Shown here in pieces: positions 44,829 to 52,887 of a DNA stretch of 64,000 bases. Source of the DNA: Minwuiaceae bacterium (GTDB lineage: Bacteria > Pseudomonadota > Alphaproteobacteria > Minwuiales > Minwuiaceae); the NCBI GenBank assembly GCA_028278525.1, contig JANQEE010000030.1:124001-188000 (forward strand). The letters run 5' to 3'. The notes under the pieces were generated by a model, which made no database searches, was not told where the DNA came from, and was given only the letters and a program-made list of their open reading frames with translations. Position 1 is the stretch's first letter, and each line of letters starts with the position of its first letter. The translations under genes were made by a program, and so were the position numbers.

Positions 44829-45862
44829 CCCGCCTTCCTCCTCGACAACCAGTCGAGAATGCCGCCGAGCACGCCCTTCGGCAGGAAGATGATGAACAGC
44901 ACCAGCAGGATGCCGTAGATCGTCGTGTCCAGCCCGACCATGGAGACACCGATGGCGACGCGGAGCGACTCGGCAAGCAATATGGTGATGATCGCGCCGA
45001 CGGTCGGGCCGAACATCACGTAGATGCCGCCGGCGACGACGGCGAAGACGATCTGCAACGAGATCGCGATGCCGCTTACCGTGTCCGGCGAGATGAACTG
45101 CTGGTATTGCATGTAGAGGATGCCGGCGAAGCCGGTCATCACCGCGCTTAAGATCGTGATCTTGAGCTTCTCGCGGGTCACCCAGATGCCGGCGGCGGCC
45201 GAGGCGTCCTCGTCTTCGGAGATCGCCTCCAGCGCGAAGCGGTCCATCGAGCGGTCGACCCGCCACCAGATCCAAAGGCCGAACGCCCAGGACGCCAGCG
45301 CGACGTAGTAGAAGACGGTGCGGTCGGAGAACTGGAGCGCGTAGAGCGAGAAGCCGTCGCCATAGGGCGTTGGCGTGAAGCCCAGGGAGCCGCCGGTATA
45401 GTCGCGCGTCGCCATGATCACCTGGCGCACGATCTCGCTCAACGCCAGGGTGACCAGCGCGAAATAGTGGCCGACGATGCGGAACCGGAAACAGGGGTAG
45501 CCGACGATGAAGGCGACGGCGGCGACCAGCGCGAGCGAAATCGGAATGCCGATCCACGGCGTCAGGCCGGCATAGTTCCAGAGCAGCGCTGTGCCGTAGG
45601 CGCCGATGCCCATGAACGCGCCGTGGCCGAGCGAGACCAGGCCGAACCGGCCCATCAGCGACCAGCTGGTATAGGCGAGCGACCAGATCATGATCAGCAC
45701 CATGATGTGCATCGGGTAGGCGAGCCAGTCGGCGCCGGTGCCGAAGACCGGCAGCTCCCGGTTGAGCGTCGGCAGGACGATCAGCACAAGGGCGACGATA
45801 GCGCCCGCCAGATAGCGCCGCTCGCCCCATTTCGATCCGTTTACCAGGGTAACCGACGTCAT
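44825..45862 (-). CDS. livM: Branched-chain amino-acid-type ABC permease LivM
   Basis: 345 residues, about nine membrane segments. Family motifs: WSLMGRFGLVSLGHGAFMGIGAYGTA region (SLGHGAFMGIGAY), VAFIVGYPCFRFRIVGHYFA, EDEDASAAAGIWVTREKLKI (EAA-loop position) and QYQQFISPDTVSGIAISLQI. Its ATG overlaps the livH stop by 4 bp. Last gene of the leftward SBP-livG-livF-livH-livM operon. Confidence 0.93.
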   Translation of the reverse strand: MTSVTLVNGSKWGERRYLAGAIVALVLIVLPTLNRELPVFGTGADWLAYPMHIMVLIMIWSLAYTSWSLMGRFGLVSLGHGAFMGIGAYGTALLWNYAGLTPWIGIPISLALVAAVAFIVGYPCFRFRIVGHYFALVTLALSEIVRQVIMATRDYTGGSLGFTPTPYGDGFSLYALQFSDRTVFYYVALASWAFGLWIWWRVDRSMDRFALEAISEDEDASAAAGIWVTREKLKITILSAVMTGFAGILYMQYQQFISPDTVSGIAISLQIVFAVVAGGIYVMFGPTVGAIITILLAESLRVAIGVSMVGLDTTIYGILLVLFIIFLPKGVLGGILDWLSRRKAG

Positions 45863-46731
45863 GATTTCTTACTCAAAATGCCCTCGGGGCGGATGAACAT
45901 CACCACGATGAAGACGGCGAACGCGAGGACGTAGCCCCATTCGAGCTCCGCGTAGAAGCCGCCGATCGAGATGATCTCGCTTAAGATGAAGGCGGCGATG
46001 AAGCCTCCGATCATGTTGCCGAGACCGCCGAGCACGCAGATCACGAAGGTGATCGGGCCGAACGACAGGCCGACGAAGGGATGCACGTCGTATTGCAGCA
46101 CCAGCAGGCAGGCGGCGAGGCCGGCGAGGCTGCCGCCGACGACGGACGTGACCAGATAGACTCGGCGGGAATCGACGCCCATCAGGGTCATGATCTCGCG
46201 GTCCTGGGAAATGGCGCGGATCGCGGTGCCGATGTAGGTGCGGGTCAGGAACAGGTAGATCGCGATCATGCCGATCACGGCGATGCCGAAGGCCAGCAGG
46301 CGGGCGTAGCTGAAATAGAGCTCGCCCCACTGCAGGACCGGCAGGCGCAGGCCGAGATTGCGGAACTCGATGCCCCAGAGCAGGGTGGCGAAACTCTGCA
46401 GGAAGAACAGCAGGCCGCCGGTCGCCAGCAACTGGTTGATCGGCGGCGAGCCGAGGATCGGCGAAATAACGAGGTAATGCACCAGGAAGCCCATCGCGCC
46501 GGTCAGGGCAATCGCCAGCAACGCGGCGGGCACGATGGGTATGCCATAGACCGCATGCAGCCAATAGATCGCGTACATGCCGAACATGACGATCTCGGCA
46601 TAGCAGATCCAGACCACGTCGATCACGCCGAAGATCAGGTTCAGGCCGAGCGACAGCAGCGCCAACACGCCGCCGAACAGCAGGCCGTTAATAAGCGCTT
46701 CCAGCAGGTAGATATCGAAAATCTGTTCCAA
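45859..46731 (-). CDS. livH: Branched-chain amino-acid-type ABC permease LivH
   Basis: 290 residues, about eight membrane segments. LivH marks: LEALINGLLFGGVLALLSLG at the N-terminus, ISQDREIMTLMGVDSRRVYL (EAA loop), and FVICVLGGLGNMIGGFIAAF. Pairs with LivM as the membrane channel. Confidence 0.94.
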   Translation of the reverse strand: MEQIFDIYLLEALINGLLFGGVLALLSLGLNLIFGVIDVVWICYAEIVMFGMYAIYWLHAVYGIPIVPAALLAIALTGAMGFLVHYLVISPILGSPPINQLLATGGLLFFLQSFATLLWGIEFRNLGLRLPVLQWGELYFSYARLLAFGIAVIGMIAIYLFLTRTYIGTAIRAISQDREIMTLMGVDSRRVYLVTSVVGGSLAGLAACLLVLQYDVHPFVGLSFGPITFVICVLGGLGNMIGGFIAAFILSEIISIGGFYAELEWGYVLAFAVFIVVMFIRPEGILSKKS

Positions 46732-46756
46732 AGCGTTTCCCCTCGCGCCGCTTACT

Positions 46757-47461
46757 CTAAAGGCCCATGTAGGCTTCGCGGACCTGATCGCTGGCCAGCA
46801 GCTCTTCCGCGGTGCCGCTGGTCTGCAACGAGCCCGCCTCCAGCAGGTAGGCGCGGTCGACCACCTGCAGCACCTGCTGCACGTTCTGCTCGACGATCAG
46901 CACGGTGTAGCCTTCCTGACGGATGCGCCGGACCAGGTCGAACACCTGCTGCACGATCACCGGGGCGAGGCCGGCGGACGGTTCGTCCATCAGCAGCAGC
47001 TTCGGCTTCGACATCAGGGCACGGCCGATGGCGCACATCTGCTGTTCGCCGCCGGACATCGTGCCGGCATATTGCAGGCGCCGTTCCTTCATGCGCGGAA
47101 ACAGCTCGTAGATATAGTCGAGCCGTTCGCGGAACTGCGGCCGGGCGGTCTTGGTGAAGGCGCCCATGCGCAGGTTGTCCTCGACCGTCATGCGCGGGAA
47201 CAGGCGGCGGTTTTCCGGCACATGGGCGATGCCGAGTTCGACGATCTCGTGCGGGCGGACTTCCGACAGCGAGCGGCCCTCCATGCGGATCTCGCCGGCG
47301 CGGATCGGGATCAGGCCGGAGATCATCCGCATCAGGGTTGTCTTACCGGCGCCGTTCGGGCCGATCACGGCGACCGCTTCGCCTGCATTCACCTCCAGGC
47401 TGACGTCGAACAGCGCCTGGAAGGTGTCGTAGCCGGCGTTGGCATTTTGGACGTCAAGCAT
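46757..47461 (-). CDS. livF: Branched-chain amino-acid-type ABC ATPase LivF
   Basis: 234 residues. Walker A GPNGAGKTTLM, Q-loop with PHEIVELGIAHVPENRRLF (typical LivF), signature MSGGEQQMCAIGRAL, Walker B LLLMDEPSAGLAP, then TVLIVEQNVQQVL. A 74-bp hairpin element separates it from livG upstream, so its expression may differ from that of livG. Confidence 0.95.
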   Translation of the reverse strand: MLDVQNANAGYDTFQALFDVSLEVNAGEAVAVIGPNGAGKTTLMRMISGLIPIRAGEIRMEGRSLSEVRPHEIVELGIAHVPENRRLFPRMTVEDNLRMGAFTKTARPQFRERLDYIYELFPRMKERRLQYAGTMSGGEQQMCAIGRALMSKPKLLLMDEPSAGLAPVIVQQVFDLVRRIRQEGYTVLIVEQNVQQVLQVVDRAYLLEAGSLQTSGTAEELLASDQVREAYMGL

Positions 47462-47493
47462 GGCCGGCTCCGGAGATTTTTCTGGTTTGGCCA

Positions 47494-47567
47494 GGCCACC
47501 CGCTCCCCCGTCCCAACCACCCCGAGGGTACCCTGTATGGGTGGTTGGGACGGGGGAGCGGGTGGCC
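47494..47567. repeat. Dispersed hairpin element, copy 2
   Basis: Perfect 27-bp arms (47494-47520 and 47541-47567) around a 20-base loop differing by one base from copy 1 at 39471-39536. Outside the shared inner stem the two copies differ in sequence but each remains base-paired. It sits in the livG-livF gap of the same operon. Confidence 0.88.
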
Positions 47568-47595
47568 GGGTGATGCCATGAGCAAAATCAAAACT

Positions 47596-48351
47596 CTAAA
47601 CATTGGCCTGCACCGCCTCCGCATCGCTGCCGAGATAGACTTCGATGACGCGTTTGTCGTGCGCGACTTCCGACGGCAGGCCTTCGGAGATTTTTTCGCC
47701 GTGGTCGAGCACCATGACCCGGTCGACCACGCGCATCAGGACGCCCATGATGTGCTCCACCCAGATGATGGTGATGCCGGTCTCCCGGCGGATGCGTTCC
47801 AGCATCGCCGCGGCCTGATCCATCTCGCTCTGGTCGAGGCCGCCTAGGCTTTCGTCGGCGAGCAGCAGCCTGGGATTGGTCGCGAGCGCCCGCGCCAGTT
47901 CCAGCTTTTTCAGGCCGGCGGCGCCCAGGCTCCCGACCTCGGCGCCCGCCTCGTAGTCCAGGCCGACCATGTCGAGCGACCGCTCCGCCGTCGCCCAGGC
48001 TTCCTTACGCGAGACATGTCCGCCCTGGCCGAAATAGCCGGCGACGGCGATGTTCTCCAGGATCGTGAGCTTGCGGAACGGGCGCGGGATCTGGAACGTG
48101 CGCCCGACGCCCAGGGCACAGATCCGGTTCGGCACCAGCCCGGCCAGTTCGCGGCCCTGGAAGACGATGGAGCCGGCGGTCGGCTGCAGCGACCCCGCGA
48201 TCATGTTGAAGATGGTGCTCTTGCCCGAGCCGTTGGGCCCGATCAGGCCCAATATCTCGCCCTCGCCGACAGTGAACGAAACCTTGTCCACCGCAGTGAA
48301 GCCGCCGAAGCGCTTGGTCAGCGCTTCGACGGTTAGGATTGCCCCCGACAT
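47596..48351 (-). CDS. livG: Branched-chain amino-acid-type ABC ATPase LivG
   Basis: 251 residues. Walker A GPNGSGKSTIF, LVPNRICALGVGRTFQIPRP (typical LivG), Walker B LLLADESLGGLD. The ABC signature is divergent, LGAAGLKKLELARAL in place of the usual SGGQ-like run, a form found in a subgroup of LivG proteins. Starts 43 bp after the binding-protein gene. Confidence 0.93.
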   Translation of the reverse strand: MSGAILTVEALTKRFGGFTAVDKVSFTVGEGEILGLIGPNGSGKSTIFNMIAGSLQPTAGSIVFQGRELAGLVPNRICALGVGRTFQIPRPFRKLTILENIAVAGYFGQGGHVSRKEAWATAERSLDMVGLDYEAGAEVGSLGAAGLKKLELARALATNPRLLLADESLGGLDQSEMDQAAAMLERIRRETGITIIWVEHIMGVLMRVVDRVMVLDHGEKISEGLPSEVAHDKRVIEVYLGSDAEAVQANV

Positions 48352-48393
48352 TACCGGTACAACGCTAGCTTGACGCTTTTCCTTTCATGGCCG

Positions 48394-49707
48394 TCACTTC
48401 GCGTAGGGCGAGGAAGACGGCAGCGGCAGCACCGGATCGAGCGACTGCAGCTCTCTCGGCCAGACGATATGCGCCTTGTTGTCGATGTACTGCACGACCA
48501 CGGGCGAGGCCAAGTCGTTCTGGCCGGCCATCGCGTGCTCCGGCGGGTTGAACTTCACGCCATAGCCCATCAGCGTGCCGCCGACCGGAATGTCGGTCGC
48601 CAGAGCCGCCTGGCGCAAGGCGTCGGCATCGATGCCGCCATGGTCCTTGATCGCGCGCGGCAGCACGTCGCTGAAGAAGACGTAGGCGTTGCTGGCCGCC
48701 ATGCCGACATGGGCCGAGAACTCCTTGGTGTCCGGCTCTTCCTTGCGATACCGCTCGCCGACCATCTTGGTGATGTCGCCGAGGCCGGCTTTCAGCAGGT
48801 CCGGCTTGACCAGCCAGATCGACACCGGGTCGACGTTGAAGATGTGATTGGCGTCCTTGTCGAAGGCTTCGAACAGCTTGTCCGGCACGCCGTAGCCGGC
48901 ACCGTGACCGATCAGCGCCTTGAAGCGCAGGCCCAGTTCGCGCGACTGGCGCAGGAACAGCGTGATGTCCGGGTTGTAGCCGGTGTGCAGGATCACGTCC
49001 GGCCGGGCCCGCTTCAGTTTCGTGACCAGCGAGGACAGATCGGGCGCGGTCGCCGAGTAGCCTTCCTTGAGCACGACCTTGAAGCCCTGCTTCTTGGCGC
49101 CTTCCTCGTTGCCGCCGGCGACGCCGCTGCCGTAGGCGCCGTCTTCGTGAATGATTGCGACCTTCAGATCCTTAGGCGCGATGCCGAGTTTTTCCTGGGA
49201 GTAATGGGCCAGGAACTCCGGCGACAACAGGCCGAACAGTCCGCCATGCGGCTGCGGACGGAACACGTATTGCAGATTGCGGTCTTTCAGAACCGCCGGC
49301 GAGATGCAGGTGGTGATCCACATGAACTTCTTCAGCGAATCGACCTTGGCGGAGACGGGCACGCACTGCGCGCTGGAATAGAAGCCGAGCAGCATGTCGA
49401 CGTTTTCCTGCTCGATCAGGCGCACCGCTTCGTTGATCGCGACGTCTGGCTTGCTCTGGGCGTCGGCGTAGATGGCGTTGATCTTGTAGCCTTCGACGCC
49501 GCCCTGCGAATTGAAATAGTCGATCATGATCTTCGCGCCAAGCGCCTGCAGCTTGGAGCCGCCGGCCGCGAGCGGGCCGGTGTAGTCGTAGATTACGCCG
49601 ATCTTGATTTCTTTATCCTGCGCCTGTGCGCCATATGCACCGGCTACAAGCGCCGCGGCGGCCAGCAAGCCCAGGCCGGCCTTTTTAAGACGGTTTTTGG
49701 CAATCAT
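48394..49707 (-). CDS. Periplasmic binding protein of a Liv-type ABC importer (Peripla_BP_6)
   Basis: 437 residues with a signal peptide (cleavage near YGAQAQDK). The mature start KEIKIGVIYDYTGPLAAGG, then INEAVRLIEQENVDMLLGFY, and IIHEDGAYGSGVAGGNEEGA are those of type I amino-acid or amide receptors. The ASP-box-like GFYSSAQCVPVSAKVD replaces the usual SGxSxA ligand loop, so the ligand may not be leucine. First gene of the operon. Related receptors bind aromatic acids, amides or urea. Confidence 0.92.
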   Translation of the reverse strand: MIAKNRLKKAGLGLLAAAALVAGAYGAQAQDKEIKIGVIYDYTGPLAAGGSKLQALGAKIMIDYFNSQGGVEGYKINAIYADAQSKPDVAINEAVRLIEQENVDMLLGFYSSAQCVPVSAKVDSLKKFMWITTCISPAVLKDRNLQYVFRPQPHGGLFGLLSPEFLAHYSQEKLGIAPKDLKVAIIHEDGAYGSGVAGGNEEGAKKQGFKVVLKEGYSATAPDLSSLVTKLKRARPDVILHTGYNPDITLFLRQSRELGLRFKALIGHGAGYGVPDKLFEAFDKDANHIFNVDPVSIWLVKPDLLKAGLGDITKMVGERYRKEEPDTKEFSAHVGMAASNAYVFFSDVLPRAIKDHGGIDADALRQAALATDIPVGGTLMGYGVKFNPPEHAMAGQNDLASPVVVQYIDNKAHIVWPRELQSLDPVLPLPSSSPYAK

Positions 49708-49805
49708 CGTCGCCTCCCTAAAAACTGATTATTGATCTACATTTTTGTTATGGGAGATTCAGCGGGCGCGCCGCGTCGATGTCAACCCCCGCTCAGGGGC
49801 GGCTC

Positions 49806-50054
49806 TCAAACCTGCCGCGCGGCGACGATATAGGCCTGAATTGTCTGCTCGCCCAACGCCTTCATCGCCTCCAGACGATGGTTGCCCGCGACCAGAACGT
49901 ACCGGCCCTTGCCTTCGCGCACCTGGATCGGCGTGCGGAGTCCGTTCTCCAGAATGTCCTCCGCCAGGGATTGCGCCTTGTCGGCATCGAAGCCCTTGGT
50001 GTGTTTCACGGGCACGTAAATCCGGTCGATCTCGATGGCGACGTCCTTCAGCAT
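49806..50054 (-). CDS. Small ParB N-terminal-domain-like protein
   Basis: 82 residues from MLKDVAIEIDRIYVP (GGGGGAG just upstream); the longer frame is rejected. Almost the whole length is a ParB/sulfiredoxin-type domain: AEDILENGLRTPIQVREGKG and YVLVAGNHRLEAMKALGEQT. In ParB the GERRxRA loop binds CTP; here AGNHRLEA stands at that place. No helix-turn-helix or dimer domain and no ParA partner nearby, so it is not a chromosome-segregation ParB. Could be a nuclease-, kinase- or CTP-binding-type relative. Function unknown. Confidence 0.7.
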   Translation of the reverse strand: MLKDVAIEIDRIYVPVKHTKGFDADKAQSLAEDILENGLRTPIQVREGKGRYVLVAGNHRLEAMKALGEQTIQAYIVAARQV

Positions 50055-50460
50055 GGCGATGGCTCCCCCTGTTGCGCCGCCCCTGATCTTAGCCCGGTTC
50101 GCCGACGGACGGGAGGATGGATACGCCCCTCTGTTGAGGGACTGGCTCGCGGCTCCCGCTATGGTCGAATGCCGCACCGTACCGGTATGAATCCGACACA
50201 TAGACTGATCGTTTTGATGATATGAGCTATATTATTTAACTATCTTTCCATCCTTTCTTTCTACAAAAATTGGTAGTGAGTCGCGACTAGGCGGCTGGAC
50301 CGTATTTTGAAGAACACGCCACGAAGGGGCGGGCGGAGATCGTCGACGGGGAACAGAGGAAGACAACGGCGGTCGGACACCGGACCCGCAGTGGAAGCAA
50401 CCGATAGACCGGCCGCCTCTATTTTTTGAAACGAATTTCGAACACAAGAGGAATATCACG
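50055..50460. other. Upstream region of the first chemoreceptor, no gene
   Basis: 406 bp. Bases 50210-50280 are distinctly AT-rich (TATTATTTAACT-type runs) and likely hold the promoter; the rest is GC-rich without an ORF. TAGCCCGGTTCGCCG at 50090-50104 recurs at 52493-52507 and appears to mark the left edge of the tandem duplication. AGAGGAA precedes the chemoreceptor ATG. Confidence 0.55.
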
Positions 50461-52248
50461 ATGTTGAAGCAGCGTACTACCACCGGCGCCAAGAAACGCA
50501 GCGGCGCGAGCTTGTCCGTCGGGCAGAAGTTGTTCGGTGTCGTCGCATTATGCATCGGCTTGCTGATCGCCGTTGCCGGAACCGCGATATATCAGCTCAA
50601 CAATATCGGCCAGGAGATTGCCGCGATTGCGGAGGAAGACATTCCGCTGACGGAAAAGCTAACCAAGGTCACCACGCACCAACTGGAACAGGCGATCGCC
50701 TTCGAACGCGCCATGCGTTACGGCGAGGAAATGCAGACGCGGCCGTCGGTGCGCGAGAGTTACGAGAAGGAGGTCCACCATTTCGAGGAGCTGGCCGCCT
50801 TGGTCCAGGCCGAGATCCTGGATGCCGAGAAGCAGGCCGAGATCTCGCTGGACCATGCCAGCACCGACGCGGCGAAGAAGGAGTTCAAGCACATCCTGGA
50901 AGGCCTGAAGAAGGTCGAGGTGGAGCACGAGCAGTTCGACAAGCATGTCCTGGAGGTGTTCGGGCTGCTGTCGGACGGCCATGTGCATGAGGCGATCGAG
51001 GCGACGCACGTGATCGAAGCGGAGGAAGAGCAACTCATCCACGAACTGGAAGCGCTGACCGACGAGATCGTGAGATACACGGCCGCCGCCGCCCTGAAAG
51101 CCGAGGAACACGAAAAGTCGGCCTTGATGATGCTGATTATCCTGTCGGGCGTCGCTGTCGTCGTCGGCTTCGGGCTGACCTATATCGTCACCACCAGATT
51201 CATCGTCAAACCGCTCAGCGAAGTCGTTTCCGGGCTCAAGGCGCTGGCCGAAGGAGATACGTCGGTCGAGGTCAAGGTTCGTGCCAACGACGAGATCGGC
51301 GAGGTGGCGAAAACGTTCCAGAGCTTCAAAGAGGTAACGATCGAGACGAAGCGTCTGGCCGAGCAGCAGGCGGAGACCGAGCGAAAGGCCGAGGAAGAGC
51401 GCCGGCAGACGTTGCTCGGCATGGCAGACGACCTGGAAGGCAGTGTCAAGCAGGTGGTCGAGTCGGTCGCCAGCGCCGCCGGCCAGATGCAGTCCGCGGC
51501 ACAGAGCCTGTCGACGACCGCAGAACAGGCGAGCCACCAATCCACCGCCGTCGCGGCCGCGTCGGAAGAGGCCACGAACAACGTCCAGACGGTGGCAAGC
51601 GCGTCCGAAGAACTGTCGGCGTCGATCCAGGAGATCAGCCGCCAGGTCGCCGACGCCGAGCAGACGACCAAACGCGCGGTGGAAACCACGCGGAAAACCT
51701 CCGAGACCGTACAGAGCCTGAGCGAGGGCGCCAGCAAGATCGGCGAGGTGGTCGGGCTGATCACGGATATCGCCGAGCAGACCAACCTGCTGGCGTTGAA
51801 TGCGACGATCGAAGCCGCCCGGGCCGGCGATGCCGGCAAGGGCTTCGCGGTCGTCGCCAGCGAGGTGAAGTCGCTGGCCACCCAGACCACGAAAGCGACC
51901 GACGAGATCGCCGCCCAGATCAGCGGCGTCCAGACGGCGACCAACGACGCGGTGTCCGCGATCAAGGAAATCGGCGAAGTGATCGAGCAAATCAGCGAAA
52001 TCGCAACCGCGGTCGCATCGGCGGTCGAGGAACAAAACGCGGCGACCGGCGAGATCGCGCGCAATGTCCAGCAGGCCTCGGCGGGGACGCAGGAGGTCTC
52101 GAGCAACATTTCCGGTGTCCAGGAGGCGGCGGGGCAGACCGGTGAATCGGCGAAGGAAGTGCTGCAGGCGTCGAGCGGGCTGAGCGGCGAGGCCAGCACC
52201 CTGCGCAAGCAGATCGAGCAGTTCCTCGGCAACCTGCGTGCTGCGTAA
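50461..52248 (+). CDS. Methyl-accepting chemotaxis protein (first tandem copy)
   Basis: 595 residues. TM1 at about 22-44 ([20 protein letters not shown]); helical periplasmic sensor about 45-215, Glu/His-rich ([14 protein letters not shown]); TM2 about 222-244; HAMP about 245-300 ([19 protein letters not shown]). The signalling coiled coil carries the hairpin tip [20 protein letters not shown] and [20 protein letters not shown]. No CheB/CheR-tethering pentapeptide at the end (FLGNLRAA). Many Glu/Gln pairs suit methylation. Paralogue of the gene at 52888. Ligand unknown. Confidence 0.95.
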   Translation: MLKQRTTTGAKKRSGASLSVGQKLFGVVALCIGLLIAVAGTAIYQLNNIGQEIAAIAEEDIPLTEKLTKVTTHQLEQAIAFERAMRYGEEMQTRPSVRESYEKEVHHFEELAALVQAEILDAEKQAEISLDHASTDAAKKEFKHILEGLKKVEVEHEQFDKHVLEVFGLLSDGHVHEAIEATHVIEAEEEQLIHELEALTDEIVRYTAAAALKAEEHEKSALMMLIILSGVAVVVGFGLTYIVTTRFIVKPLSEVVSGLKALAEGDTSVEVKVRANDEIGEVAKTFQSFKEVTIETKRLAEQQAETERKAEEERRQTLLGMADDLEGSVKQVVESVASAAGQMQSAAQSLSTTAEQASHQSTAVAAASEEATNNVQTVASASEELSASIQEISRQVADAEQTTKRAVETTRKTSETVQSLSEGASKIGEVVGLITDIAEQTNLLALNATIEAARAGDAGKGFAVVASEVKSLATQTTKATDEIAAQISGVQTATNDAVSAIKEIGEVIEQISEIATAVASAVEEQNAATGEIARNVQQASAGTQEVSSNISGVQEAAGQTGESAKEVLQASSGLSGEASTLRKQIEQFLGNLRAA

Positions 52249-52887
52249 GACCGAAAGCGCGAAGATAGGGAGTATTTCGGACAACCCTATGCGGATTGCC
52301 GCTGGAGTCTAGCGGCTCCCGGCAATCCGCCGACTGCTCAATTCCGGCGAGGGACAATCGCCGGTGTAAGGCGTGCCGAAAGCGATGGCCGGGGCAAACC
52401 CGGTTCGACGTGGGCGAAGCCCTGTCCAGGACGATGCAGCTTCCAAATTCCGTACTGCCTTCATATCCGCCGCGCCGCGCCGCGCTGAAGCCTAGCCCGG
52501 TTCGCCGCCTAGTGCGCCGACGCATTGGCGGTCACTTCGATTGTTTGTGACAGTCGTACCCGATGCTCGATCGAATTCGCTCATCATTTTGCATGGTATT
52601 TAGAGACTATAATTAACTGATCATTAATCATATCAAATTTAGATCGAAATAATGTAAGATATATATGGGAATATAAGACTAATTATCTTGTGCGGAAAGG
52701 CTATCGGATTCCCGTTTCCGACGGGGGGCGGAGCTTTCCCGAAAGGCAAGAACGGGTGACGGCAACGGCGTAGCTTGGGGTTGCCGCAGCGGCAGCGTTG
52801 GCAGTGACAGGCGCGGTTGCCTATGCCGGCTATCGGCGCCTTCGGAACGCAGTGCGGAAGCGTTGTTGACCACAAGGGATTGCCGAG
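52249..52887. other. 639-bp region between the tandem chemoreceptors
   Basis: The first ~190 bp are homologous to the segment between chemoreceptor 2 and the TetR gene, including that gene's start. About 52550-52690 is very AT-rich (promoter-like, as before chemoreceptor 1), and 52695-52880 is GC-rich with no convincing gene. A short Ala-rich open run ends in TGA at 52866-52868 but has no plausible start. Confidence 0.6.
52385..52445 (+). pseudogene. Frameshifted 5' remnant of a duplicated TetR gene
   Basis: ATG at 52385 aligns with the ATG (54810) of the intact TetR gene. The segment to GATGCAG (52433-52439) follows the intact copy base for base at many places, including GTTCGACGTGG, but one extra base lies between 52385 and 52403, and similarity stops at about 52440. 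So only the first ~18 codons survive, out of frame. Confidence 0.65.

Larger units (their letters stand above)
50090..52492. repeat. Tandem duplication, unit 1 (chemoreceptor plus flanks)
   Basis: Contains promoter region, chemoreceptor and a decayed 5' end of a TetR gene. Matching landmarks in unit 2 lie at nearly constant offsets: ATG +2427, stop +2424, TTCGGACAAC (52276) +2424, GTTCGACGTGG (52403) +2424, GATGCAG (52433) +2424. Diverged, so not recent. Confidence 0.75.

Noticed and set aside
50659-52284. 541-residue minus-strand ORF over the first chemoreceptor
   Set aside because: Exact antisense of coiled-coil coding sequence; a similar shadow occurs over the second copy.
52695-52868. 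Short Ala-rich ORF upstream of the second chemoreceptor
   Set aside because: In-frame TAG precedes it and no start codon with a ribosome site is available.
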